From contig JAPFFF010000058.1 in assembly GCA_039105265.1 (NCBI GenBank), positions 372,001-436,000 on the forward strand: a DNA stretch of 64,000 nt, read 5' to 3'. The DNA comes from Tritrichomonas musculus. Lineage: Eukaryota; Parabasalia; Tritrichomonadida; Tritrichomonadidae. Both the position numbers and the translations under genes were made by a program. Below the pieces are notes generated by a model. The model was not told the origin of the DNA. It searched no databases and worked only from the letters and a program-made list of their open reading frames with translations. Positions 10,981 through 20,246 of the stretch are shown here, in pieces. Positions within the stretch are counted from its first letter, which is position 1. The number at the start of each line of letters is the position of its first letter.

Positions 10981-11980
10981 ATTTTTAACCTTTAATATAT
11001 TTTACTGAGAACTAATCCAATTTATTTTCATTTTAAATTCAAAATTCAATATATTTGGACTGTATTCAAAATAAAAAGAGTAAAAACTTAATCTTTTTAC
11101 TAACTTTAACAAAGAAACTAATTGTTTATTATTGTTTTAAATCATTCATATGTACTCCATGATTAAAGAATAAATATCTAAAATGATATTTGGACAATTT
11201 ATAATCATAATTTAATATAAAGTTGCATCATCTTGAGTTAAACTTTAATATCAACTAGAATTTAAGTTAAATATGCCTCCTACTCCATCTTTCTCATTCA
11301 CTTCTAGTAATTACATCGACCACGAATAGCCTCATTTCATTTATCACGACAGTTTGTTTCTCAATAATTCTTCTTTTGGCAGTTGTATTTATCTTTTAAT
11401 TGCTAGAACAGGAGCATAGGACATTATTAACTGGAAAAATACATTCTTTTCTATAATGCTGGCATGCTTTTTTATCTATTCTGTGAAGCAATATTTAAAA
11501 CACCTAGGTTTCTGATATATTATTAATCAATTGATTGAAAATGTACTTCTTCATATAAATAAAAACACTCAAATAATAGAAATCTACTGTATTATCATTA
11601 ATTTTAGAATTGATTTGTTGATTAAAAAGCATCCATTAATGAAAAAAACTGAAATATATTTATTACTGTGTGTTAAAAAAAGTGATATTCTATTTTTTAA
11701 CAAAGAAATGCAAAATATTAATGTATTCTGTTAAAATAAAAAATAATATCAAAAATAAATATAATATTAAATACTAAATTTATTATTTATTTTATTAATT
11801 ACCTATTTGATTTTCATGATATTTCTATTTTATTAAAAAAATTTTAAATTCACATTCAATTTTTTTTTTAAATTAAAAAGTTGAAAAATTTTTATTGAAA
11901 ACCTTTCAATTTTTCCTCATTCAATTCTCCTCTCAATTTTTATCACAATTATTGAATGAACTCATAGAAAAAGTTTCCCC
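10981..11980. other. AT-rich right interior of the MULE-type element
   Basis: This stretch holds A/T-rich DNA and one 67-codon chance frame at 11531-11734 with no protein character. I see no structure I can name before the terminal repeat. Confidence 0.5.
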
Positions 11981-12014
11981 ATTCAAAAAGTGGTGTATGC
12001 ATAAGCGATTACCC
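11981..12014 (-). repeat. Right terminal inverted repeat of the 6.9 kb MULE-type element
   Basis: Contains ATTCAAAAAGTGGTGTATGC and ends ...CGATTACCC. It mirrors 5080-5113 and is followed directly by the duplicated 9-mer AAAATTTTC. Confidence 0.8.
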
Positions 12015-12023
12015 AAAATTTTC

Positions 12024-12703
12024 GATTCATTTTGTGATTATAGTTACTAATGAACAATTCTAAAAATTACTTTTCTTTCAGATTGCCATCACACTTTAAT
12101 ATCTTATTCAAACCAGTAAAATTATTTTTCTAAAAAGGAATATTTTTTTTTTTATTCAAAAACATATATATTGGATAATTACATTTACAACCATATCTAA
12201 AACCTTTGTCTGTACAATATATATTATGGATAAAATGCTTATACTAACATATTGAAAATATTAAGTTGAAACTTATTACTAACAATTACAAGAATATTGA
12301 TATAAAAAACTATTTCTTATTGCTATTTAGGTAGAAAAAAAAAGAAATTCTTTTTAAATACTGTTTGATTTGGTCAACGAACGTATTGACTTTAAAAAAT
12401 CCTTTTGAATTTAGATAAAAATCATAACCGCTAATTTGATGGAATTTTGAAAGGTATTTGAAACAGTCTCAAAGTAAAATCAATTAATTTACCGCTGGAA
12501 ATTTCATTTTAATCATCTTTTTTTTGGAAATAAAATTCGCATAAAATTTCAGGATTTCAGTTTGTAATTATTTTCAATATATTGAATTAAATGGCTAAAG
12601 ATTTGAATTATTTGATAGTGAACATAGAAAATTTACTTCATGCAAAATAACTTTCAATTTTTCGTAAAAATCATTGAATTTTATAAATCAGAATTTTATA
12701 ATT
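12024..12703. other. Intergenic, upstream of the RRM gene
   Basis: AT-rich DNA with no open frame I can support. The only candidate signal is a TCATTG at 12671-12676, 28 bases before the ATG of the RRM gene, which fits the trichomonad initiator pattern TCA(+1)YW. Confidence 0.5.
12671..12676 (+). promoter_or_regulatory. Candidate initiator (Inr) of the RRM gene
   Basis: TCATTG close upstream of the ATG at 12704. Trichomonad genes commonly start transcription at a TCA(+1)YW initiator just before the start codon. The position agrees, but the motif is short in AT-rich DNA. Confidence 0.3.
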
Positions 12704-13603
12704 ATGATCTCTGATGATATTGAGATTTGGAAATCTTATCTTGAAACACCACCAAATTTTGCTATAGATCGACCACCACCAATTTTCCCATTTGGAAATA
12801 ATTTTCCTTTCGATTTAATTTATGACGAAAACGATGAGGAAGATTATTACAATAATGATGAATATTTGTCCCATTCTCCATCAATATCGAATCCAAACTC
12901 TCCGTCTACATCAAGTTCACCTCAGACGTTTTACCACATTCAACCTACTTCAGTGAATTCACTTGATAATCTTAAAAAAATTGAACCTGTTTCATTCCCT
13001 CCAGGGATTGCCTCGATTAATCCAAATGGCGAATTTGAAAATCGAACATTACTTATTTCCAACTTACCATCTAATGTTACAAATTCAGAACTTGAAACAA
13101 GCTTTTGCTCATATGGTGACATAGAAAATATCAATTTGCGTGATATAAATAGAGGCATTGCACGAATTCGCTTCTACGATATTAGGTCTTCACAATGGGC
13201 CAGAGTAACTGAAACTAGAATTCGCTCAAACATTGTTTTTAAGTCATTTGCTCCTTTAGAGGAAGTTACAAATCCAAGAAAGCCACCAAATAATGGAACA
13301 ATTGTCATTTTTCATTTACCTACCGCGATTACTGATGAAGAACTTTCTACAATATTTTCACAGTTTGGAGAAATCCGCCAGATTCGCAGTACTCCTTTAA
13401 AACAGAATCAAAAATTTGTTGAATTTTATGATATTCGAAATGCTGAGATTGCTCTCAAATCAATGAACGGACAGATAATTAAAAAATCAAGGGTATCAAT
13501 TGAATTTTCATTACCAGGGGGGTTCCGCAAGAATGGTGCAACATTCAATAAAAATGTAAGTTTCCCAACAATTGAGCGCAATCGTCCAAAAAATTCTTAT
13601 TAA
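12704..13603 (+). CDS. Mei2-like RNA-binding protein with two RRMs
   Basis: A 299-residue protein from the first ATG; an upstream in-frame extension has no ATG. The N-terminal 110 residues are acidic and rich in Pro, Ser and Asn. RRM1 spans about 115-185 (RNP2 LLISNLP, RNP1 region GIARIRFYDIR). RRM2 spans about 199-270 (RNP2 VIFHLP, RNP1 KFVEFYDIRNAEIAL). The FYDIR-x-AE signature after RNP1 is characteristic of the first two RRMs of Mei2 and Mei2-like proteins. The large C-terminal third RRM of classical Mei2 is absent, so this is a short relative rather than an orthologue. Mei2 proteins bind RNA and act in meiosis and differentiation in fungi and plants; the role here is unknown. It converges on the PI4-kinase gene with 139 bases between stops. 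Confidence 0.8.
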   Translation: MISDDIEIWKSYLETPPNFAIDRPPPIFPFGNNFPFDLIYDENDEEDYYNNDEYLSHSPSISNPNSPSTSSSPQTFYHIQPTSVNSLDNLKKIEPVSFPPGIASINPNGEFENRTLLISNLPSNVTNSELETSFCSYGDIENINLRDINRGIARIRFYDIRSSQWARVTETRIRSNIVFKSFAPLEEVTNPRKPPNNGTIVIFHLPTAITDEELSTIFSQFGEIRQIRSTPLKQNQKFVEFYDIRNAEIALKSMNGQIIKKSRVSIEFSLPGGFRKNGATFNKNVSFPTIERNRPKNSY

Positions 13604-13742
13604 ACATATTTTACGGGTTTCATTTTTAAATGTATATTTTTCTTCTTCATCATGAAAACAAAGATACAAAAAACAAATAATTATAAATCAAATTAAATTT
13701 ATGATTAAAATAAAACACAATTAATCAAATTAAAAAAAATAA

Positions 13743-16700
13743 TTAAATGTAGAAAATTCCATTTTGAGCATATTGGAATGCATCATAAGCAACAGTTGTG
13801 TAAGCTCCTGCTGAACTTGTGACTAATGAATAAATGCTCTCTTGAAGATCGACACCAACTTTATCAAGGAACATTCTTTCACGCAATTTCTTGAAAGAAT
13901 CATTCTTAAAGCAAGGTAATCCAGCATCTTTCATCAAATAAGCAATTGCTTCAATTTCATCAATTCTTGAACGAACAGCGCAAAAACATTGACTAAACAT
14001 TTCTGCAAATTTATTGAATCCTGGTGATCCTAATCCACCCATTAATTCAACCATTTCATTACTTAATTTAAATGGAGCTTTTTCAAATTTCATGTTTCCA
14101 CCGGGAGAAATATCGAAAATGAAACCAAAGTCAATATGAATTATATGACCTTCATTATCAATCATTATGTTGGCATTATGCCTATCTTTCACTTGGAATA
14201 AGTAACATATTAATGAATATGGAGCCATTGATTTTATAAAGTTATATCGAGCCTTTTCAAATTCAGGAGATCCAACTTGACCATAAGCAGCAATAAAGTA
14301 TTTAAGAAGTGGAACTTTTGTATTAATTCCGATATCATGTCGTGACTTAGCGTTTTGAATACATTCAATAACACCTCTTTTATCTCCTGTAGCATAGATA
14401 CGATAAGGTAATAAGAAACAGTTGATTCCTGAATCAAGTAAAATATGATAAATTCGATCAATTAGTTGAATAATAAGTGCATCCATTCGGACATCATCTT
14501 CAATCTTGAAGATACAACCAATGTAAGTTGGCTGCTCTTTTGGTCTTTGAGCCTTAAAACGAACAAGAATTGGAACTCTTGAATGTGACTTAAGTGGAAC
14601 TGAATGCAATGCATCTATTTCTAGAATCTTGTATTCTGGATTAGAAGGAATATACAAATCTTTTGTGAAAATCATTTTCTTGAGTTCGTCAACAAGTGCT
14701 GGCTTTCTATCATCAAATGAAAGAGGAAGAAGACGTGCTGATATTGCTGAGATATCATTAATGAACTTTAATTCGTTTTCGTAGTGTTGTTGCTCTTTTG
14801 TATTCATATTAGAAAATATCTTACTTTCAAGGTCAACAAGAGATTTTTGGAAAGATGGATCGATATTCTGTTTACATTTCTCCGCTGTAATATTCCATAA
14901 CAAAAAGTGAGCAAATGAATCACTTTTCTTACAAAAAGAAAGAAGAAAATCATTAAGCGCACTGGAAGAACTAAATCTGAAAGATTGGACAAATTGTGGA
15001 ATGAAAAGCAGTGCTGTTTGAATATCAAACGATTCGAGAGATTTCTTTACATAATCAGATAAGTCTGGATTTTGAAGAACTGCAGGTCTGAGCAATAAGA
15101 GGGCTTCATCACGGACCATTAAACGACACTTTTGTACGCATTTTGGATAAGCTTTAACAATAAATGTTGGAATTTGAAAGGCTTGCTTAGCAAAAGTATC
15201 ACTTGAATAAGGAAGCAATGGAATAACTTGATCTGTAACATTTAATGCATCACAAATGGCTGGAATTGATTGAGGATAAATTTCCCAAATGAATGGAATA
15301 ATATTAAATAGATTATAATTTCTTGGTCTGATAATATATCTGCTGATTAATCCTGCTGTAGCTGGCGATTTCTCTGTAGCATTGATATATGATGTGTATA
15401 ATGAGTATTGATTGACTAAAACAAAACAAATAATATCTGAAAGTTTTGTGAAGATGAAAGGATCAGTTGATAAAGAATCAGCAAAATGTTCGATAATACT
15501 AAATATCTCAGCTTTAACAATGACTTTATTCTTTGGATTTGTGACAACTTGAATATTTTTGTTTGAAGTAAACTTCTTTGATGTATCATAAAAAAGATCA
15601 ATTAAAACATTCATATTTTCTAAATCGTCTTCAGTCAAATATTTGTAAAAATTAGGTCTTGAGTACAAAGATACAATGATTAAAACAATTCTAAACAAAT
15701 AAATAATAATTGAAAAATGAAGAACTTCAGAATTATGAGGAACAAGAACTGCTGTACATAAGAAATTTGCTAGAGGTATTAAAGCTGTAACAACAGCAGG
15801 AGAATCACGAATGTCTTTTTCAAATATTGAAGGTAAAATTTCCATAATATCTTCTGCATATGCCATAACACATATTTGCTCTCTGAAGAATTTCAAAACA
15901 GTTGATTGATATGTAATATCTTCAAGTTGTTTTTCATCAACTCCGTCAACAACATTACTTGGGGTTTTCAGTAAATTCATAACATTTGATAAAAGATGTT
16001 TTTTATCGCTTTTCTCTGGTTTGCCTGATTTTGTTTCACCATTAATAGGGGAAAAAATTCCTTTGTTATTGTTTACCATGTCTTTGAATTTATTCACGAG
16101 TGCTTGAATGAATGGTTGGCTTTTATACCCAGGAACCATTGAAATGTGAGACCATATCATTAAAAGTAGTCCTGGAGATGAATTAGAAATCAAATCACTG
16201 ACAGCAGTTTTGTTTGAACAATTAATATAATGAAATGCTAATAATAACAAACAATCATCATGCGGCTCAAGATGTAAAATTTGACGATGGCTTAAATATC
16301 CAAGCATACCTTTAGCTCTCTCTTTCATTGCAAGTTTGTGTGAAAAGCTAAGAAGACTTTCCCGCGGATATAGTTTTATAATAACTGGCAAGTAATTGGA
16401 TTCAGGAGAATAAATTTCTTTAAATTCATTTTGGAGAATGTTATGTAAAACAGCATCAAATGCATTTGGAACTTGGTTTGCGGCTTTGGCGAAAAGTTGT
16501 TTTCCAATTTCTCTGAATGAGTCAATACGAGATGATTTTTCGTATTCAAGACGAACATATACTTGAAGATAAGCTGAAGCAGTTTGGTCATCACACATTA
16601 AAAGTACAGGTGATTGAAGAAGAGATGGCATAATTTTATCAATAAACGAGTTAATCCTTGGATTTCCTTCATAATAACGGTAAAATATATGCTTCATTAA

Positions 16701-18095
16701 TGGTAAAACTTTAGCACGAACAACACCAATATTTGATAATGATAATATGTGAGTTTGAAATGACATAAAGATTGGATATGTTACTGCATCAAAACATTGT
16801 TGAAATTCTGGATAAAAGTCGACTTGGAAATATCCAAATAATGGTATAATATTCCCGTTTGAAGCACGTTGCTTTTCTAAAACGGCAATTGACAACAATA
16901 AGATAATATCAGGGAGTTGTAATTTCATAGCATTTTTCAAAGTAACTGTAGTTGCAATTTTACAAAAAGCTTCTGCATACATTTCATTTTTCCTTGGTAA
17001 TAAGTTTACGTTTAATTTACTCATAACATCGGTAACATAATCATTTAAGGTTTCATAACTATATTCATTAACTTCTGAAACAAGTGGGGGTAAATTATCG
17101 GTAATTATTTGAATTTCATGTGAGTATTTTGAAAAAACAGATAAATCACCACATGTTTGAACCATAATTGAAATCCAATACATATGTAAAAGCATAATTA
17201 ATCCGTTTTCTCCTTCATCAATTAATGGAAAGAGTTCTGCAATAAATGGAAGAGAACATCCAAGATACATTAAAAATGTAGATGATTTTGCTTTTGTCAT
17301 TCTAACAATATTACCTATATTTGATGAACATTGGAAATTAGCCATAATAATCATTTTTGCAAGTTGAATAATATCTGCTTTGTTAAGAATTTTTTTATCA
17401 TTGAGTTTAACTATTTCAGCTGCACATTGAGATGCAGCTTTATAGTATTCAAATCTTGGAATACCTTTTACATTTAATATTGACGGATCAGGAGCTAGGG
17501 ATATAAATATATGAGGTATTTTATCTAATACTTTTGACTGTTCTTCTTTTGTTAAATTTGGAATCATTTTAGGCAATGCGCGAAGTAATTCAATTAAAAA
17601 TAAATCTGAATCATCAAGATCAGGATTATCTCCAGAATTTCCATCTTGATCATCTGTTTCATCATCATTACCGCCACTTCCTGCTTCCAAATCAAGATAA
17701 CTCAAAGATGATGATCTCCTTAATCGATGAGAAGGTTTCATACGCGAAAGTAATGGATCTAAATCACCAGAAAAGGATCGTGGAAGATTTCCATCTGTTT
17801 TCATACATTGAGTTATATCTAGCGGATTGTCTAAACATCTGAGAATAAAATTCGATATTTCAAGATGAACAGATTTATGCTTTGTTTTTGCTAAAACGGT
17901 TGAAAGTCCATCAAAAGCGTTAGGAATGTTGTGATTTTCGAGAACCGTTTTTACATACTTTAATTCGTCGGCTTCTGATTGATGAATAGGAACTTTGAGA
18001 CCAAAAATAATATCATCTGAGTCAAAAACTGGTGGAAGAGTTTGATGTCTTTTTTCTTGTTTTGGTAAATGTCCAAAAGTTCGTAATCTGTACAT
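13743..18095 (-). CDS. PI4KA: Phosphatidylinositol 4-kinase III alpha (STT4/PI4KA type)
   Basis: A 1450-residue protein starting at an ATG at 18095. The N-terminal two-thirds are helical and HEAT-like, without motifs I can name. The PI3/4-kinase domain occupies about residues 1170-1430. It shows CIFKIEDDVRMD (ATP-binding lysine region), GVIECI, YNFIKSMAPYSL, the catalytic loop KDRHNANIMID (D1304, N1307 numbering) and HIDFGFIF (DFG 1322-1324). SPGGN, MGGLGSPGF and the C-terminal YDAFQYAQNGI block match PI4K alpha rather than PI3K or PI4K beta. It should make PI4P at the plasma membrane. It is shorter than animal PI4KA (about 2100 residues), the shortfall being in the N-terminal scaffold. All catalytic residues I can check are present. 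Confidence 0.93.
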   Translation of the reverse strand: MYRLRTFGHLPKQEKRHQTLPPVFDSDDIIFGLKVPIHQSEADELKYVKTVLENHNIPNAFDGLSTVLAKTKHKSVHLEISNFILRCLDNPLDITQCMKTDGNLPRSFSGDLDPLLSRMKPSHRLRRSSSLSYLDLEAGSGGNDDETDDQDGNSGDNPDLDDSDLFLIELLRALPKMIPNLTKEEQSKVLDKIPHIFISLAPDPSILNVKGIPRFEYYKAASQCAAEIVKLNDKKILNKADIIQLAKMIIMANFQCSSNIGNIVRMTKAKSSTFLMYLGCSLPFIAELFPLIDEGENGLIMLLHMYWISIMVQTCGDLSVFSKYSHEIQIITDNLPPLVSEVNEYSYETLNDYVTDVMSKLNVNLLPRKNEMYAEAFCKIATTVTLKNAMKLQLPDIILLLSIAVLEKQRASNGNIIPLFGYFQVDFYPEFQQCFDAVTYPIFMSFQTHILSLSNIGVVRAKVLPLMKHIFYRYYEGNPRINSFIDKIMPSLLQSPVLLMCDDQTASAYLQVYVRLEYEKSSRIDSFREIGKQLFAKAANQVPNAFDAVLHNILQNEFKEIYSPESNYLPVIIKLYPRESLLSFSHKLAMKERAKGMLGYLSHRQILHLEPHDDCLLLLAFHYINCSNKTAVSDLISNSSPGLLLMIWSHISMVPGYKSQPFIQALVNKFKDMVNNNKGIFSPINGETKSGKPEKSDKKHLLSNVMNLLKTPSNVVDGVDEKQLEDITYQSTVLKFFREQICVMAYAEDIMEILPSIFEKDIRDSPAVVTALIPLANFLCTAVLVPHNSEVLHFSIIIYLFRIVLIIVSLYSRPNFYKYLTEDDLENMNVLIDLFYDTSKKFTSNKNIQVVTNPKNKVIVKAEIFSIIEHFADSLSTDPFIFTKLSDIICFVLVNQYSLYTSYINATEKSPATAGLISRYIIRPRNYNLFNIIPFIWEIYPQSIPAICDALNVTDQVIPLLPYSSDTFAKQAFQIPTFIVKAYPKCVQKCRLMVRDEALLLLRPAVLQNPDLSDYVKKSLESFDIQTALLFIPQFVQSFRFSSSSALNDFLLSFCKKSDSFAHFLLWNITAEKCKQNIDPSFQKSLVDLESKIFSNMNTKEQQHYENELKFINDISAISARLLPLSFDDRKPALVDELKKMIFTKDLYIPSNPEYKILEIDALHSVPLKSHSRVPILVRFKAQRPKEQPTYIGCIFKIEDDVRMDALIIQLIDRIYHILLDSGINCFLLPYRIYATGDKRGVIECIQNAKSRHDIGINTKVPLLKYFIAAYGQVGSPEFEKARYNFIKSMAPYSLICYLFQVKDRHNANIMIDNEGHIIHIDFGFIFDISPGGNMKFEKAPFKLSNEMVELMGGLGSPGFNKFAEMFSQCFCAVRSRIDEIEAIAYLMKDAGLPCFKNDSFKKLRERMFLDKVGVDLQESIYSLVTSSAGAYTTVAYDAFQYAQNGIFYI

Positions 18096-18608
18096 TAAAA
18101 AACAAAATAATTAAATGATTCACTTTTTGATCTCTATTTAAAAGATATGCCGATAACAAAGAAAAATTGTGAAAATAAACATAATTAAGAATAAAATAAG
18201 AAAATCTAGCGGTTATGAACATCAATTCCACTTTTTCAAAACTTATCCTTCCGATTTTTTTTCAATGATATTTCAATTAGCAAAGAATTGGTGGATAAAA
18301 AATTTTTAATTTATTGAATTTTGAAAGAAGATTTCAATAATTATAATTCTTAATATCACATCAAAAACATAATTGCACATTTAATTATACATGATTATCA
18401 AATTTTTGTACCAATTATATTTTTGAGCCACTAGAAACATTTCAAAAACTCACAAAATAAATTTATGGAAAATCCATTTCTATATTATTAAGGGCGAAGT
18501 TTTTCTTATAAATGAAATTACAATATAAATTAAAGCTAAAAAGTAAAATATTATTAATTTACATGCCTTTTAATATCAAAAATGAAATAAGCTCGAATAA
18601 CAAATTGA
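18096..18608. other. Intergenic between DRC10-like and PI4-kinase genes
   Basis: AT-rich, 513 bases. Apart from a possible initiator just before the PI4-kinase ATG and an AAAAAGTG/CACTTTTTGA copy at 18121-18130, nothing stands out. Confidence 0.5.
18113..18118 (-). promoter_or_regulatory. Candidate initiator (Inr) of the PI4-kinase gene
   Basis: On the minus strand this reads TCATTT, about 20 bases before the ATG, matching the trichomonad TCA(+1)YW initiator. CACTTTTTGA lies directly upstream. Confidence 0.35.
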
Positions 18609-19718
18609 TTATTTCTTTCCCTTCTTCTTTCCCTTCTTTTTCTTTGGTGGCTTTGGAGCATCTTTCATATACTTTCTTATTTCTGTCTGAAGTAGGATGG
18701 TGGCTGCGAGCTGAATTTGTATCTTTTTGTTTGCTTCAATTGTTTTAGCAATAAATCCTTCTTCTTCATGCTTTAATGGCGCTCTCTGTCTTTCGATATC
18801 ATCATAAACCGATTGCAGCTCACTTAACTCAGTTTCTCGTTTTTCAACTTCAACAGATGCAACAGATATCTTTTGCGTTAAATCAGTCATCACAGTATCA
18901 TATTGCTGAATTAATGTTTGCAAAGCTTCTTCTTCTCTTCTAAGCTGCTTACGTTGCCTTTGTTCATCATCAGAATTTGATTTTTGCGCACTTGCTAGTT
19001 CAGTCTTTGCTTCATTTAATTGCTGCTTGAGTGCTTCTTCCTGACTTTGAATTTCATCAGGCAAGACATCTTCTTGCTGCATTGCTGCTTCATTTGCTCT
19101 AGCTTTCTGCAATTCTTGTTTAATTTCATCTAAAGCATCTTCTTTTTGCCTAATTTTTCTGTCTTTATCTTGGTTAAGATTGGCTAATCTTTGGTGAAGT
19201 TGATCAATGAATTCTCGAGAACTTTTCTTTCTGACTTGGATTTCTTGCATCATTTTTTTTTGCTTTTGATCACTTTCAACTGGAGTCGAAAATTCTAAGT
19301 TCATCATATCATTTAATTCTTTCATCATTGTGATGATTTTCACAGAGCTACCACCAGCATTTCCAGCTTGTTGAATGAGTGGCGAAAAGAAATCTTGATG
19401 TTTTTTCATAATTCGAACCATATCTCTTGCACAATCTTTGTACAAATCAATAACTTCTTTAAAATCAACTTGACGATCTTGTTTAGCTTCACCATCTGAA
19501 GTGATTGATGAGGAAACATCATGCTGCTTGTTTAAAAACTCAGTGAATGCTACTTGAATTTCTTCATCAAGGTTTTCTCTTCCTTCTAAATAATCGTTTA
19601 ATGAAGGGAGAAGTAAAGCATATTCAATTCGAGTTTTACAATCATCAAGAACAGCTAAAATTCGTCTTGCTTCGATAGATGAAACTGTATGCCGCGTTAT
19701 TGGGCTTTTTTGTGCCAT
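18609..19718 (-). CDS. DRC10: Dynein regulatory complex subunit 10-like (IQCD/DRC10) coiled-coil protein
   Basis: A 369-residue protein, start ATG at 19718. The N-terminus (about residues 13-50) carries SSIEARRILAVLDDC...RIEYALLLPSL, closely resembling the LxxIEAKRIMSILDEA...ELVTLL region of IQCD/DRC10. Residues about 150-340 are a long coiled coil including a QQYDTVM...ELSELQSVYDDIE segment that again parallels DRC10. The end is a lysine-rich tail, KPPKKKKGKKKGKK, as in the human protein. The IQ motif that precedes this tail in animals is not recognisable (AATILLQTEIRKYM). DRC10 is part of the nexin-dynein regulatory complex linking outer doublets in motile flagella. It is divergent from the PIKK gene, with about 420 bases between. 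Confidence 0.72.
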   Translation of the reverse strand: MAQKSPITRHTVSSIEARRILAVLDDCKTRIEYALLLPSLNDYLEGRENLDEEIQVAFTEFLNKQHDVSSSITSDGEAKQDRQVDFKEVIDLYKDCARDMVRIMKKHQDFFSPLIQQAGNAGGSSVKIITMMKELNDMMNLEFSTPVESDQKQKKMMQEIQVRKKSSREFIDQLHQRLANLNQDKDRKIRQKEDALDEIKQELQKARANEAAMQQEDVLPDEIQSQEEALKQQLNEAKTELASAQKSNSDDEQRQRKQLRREEEALQTLIQQYDTVMTDLTQKISVASVEVEKRETELSELQSVYDDIERQRAPLKHEEEGFIAKTIEANKKIQIQLAATILLQTEIRKYMKDAPKPPKKKKGKKKGKK

Positions 19719-19725
19719 TCGTTTT

Positions 19726-19730
19726 TATGA
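19726..19730 (-). promoter_or_regulatory. Candidate initiator (Inr) of the DRC10-like gene
   Basis: Reads TCATA on the minus strand, 7 bases upstream of the ATG. It fits the TCA(+1)YW pattern and the very short 5' leaders usual in trichomonads. Confidence 0.3.
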
Positions 19731-20141
19731 TAATAATATTAACGTGTTTGCTATTCTTTTTTTCCTTTCAATTTTTTTTTCTGAAATTTTAAAATTGATG
19801 AAAATAAAATCTCTCAAAAATGATGAGGCAAAGAAAAATTGAGAAAAAAAAAAACAATGATTGAAATACTTCAATCATTCTATCTGATTAATGCATCATA
19901 TGCTAATAATTGCACATCATAAGAAGGACATGCATTTTTTAAAAAATATTATTAGTAAGTTGGTAATAATACACTAATTTTGTTGAAGAAAAAATGTGAT
20001 TTTTTTTTTCAAATAGATGGTTCAGAAAAGTTTCAAAACTTTTTGAATTCATATTTATTTCATTTATTTTGATGTTCATCAAAAAGAATTTAGTGCAAAT
20101 TTATTTTCGTATAATTTATAAAATCATATGATATAAAGTGT

Positions 20142-20246
20142 ATGAAATATAATTATCAAAATACTCATAGAAAAAGTTAGATCTTCTATAAAGTTTGAAA
20201 ATATATTTTCTTATTAAAATTTATTCCAATAAAACGACATCATCAG
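20142..20246 (+). other. Candidate first exon and intron of the TOR-like gene
   Basis: The long frame that follows has no ATG before residue 203, although its N-terminus already resembles TOR. A short exon starting at ATG 20142 (34 bases) followed by a 71-base intron, GT at 20176 to AG at 20246, would join in frame at 20247. A TCATAT lies at 20124-20129. The splice sites do not match the GTATGT...ACTAACACACAG consensus of Trichomonas vaginalis, so this is a hypothesis. Confidence 0.25.

Larger units (their letters stand above)
5080..12014. mobile_element. Non-autonomous MULE-type element carrying a minisatellite and a decayed coding relic
   Basis: Inverted repeats of about 34 bases, GGCCAATCG... 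at 5080 and its partner ending ...CGATTACCC at 12014, share the core CCACTTTTTGAAT. They are flanked by the identical 9-mer AAAATTTTC at 5071-5079 and 12015-12023. Nine-base duplications and G-rich termini are the signature of Mutator-like elements (MULEs). Nothing inside looks like a transposase. The interior is a 3.1 kb minisatellite, two smaller degenerate repeat fields, a pair of internal inverted repeats and a G+C-richer decayed reading frame. It would need a transposase in trans. A 409-bp relative is at 29848-30256. Confidence 0.8.

Noticed and set aside
11531-11734. 67-codon frame in the MULE-type element
   Set aside because: Composition is that of AT-rich filler (Ile, Lys, Asn, Leu) with no domain, and no flanking signal.
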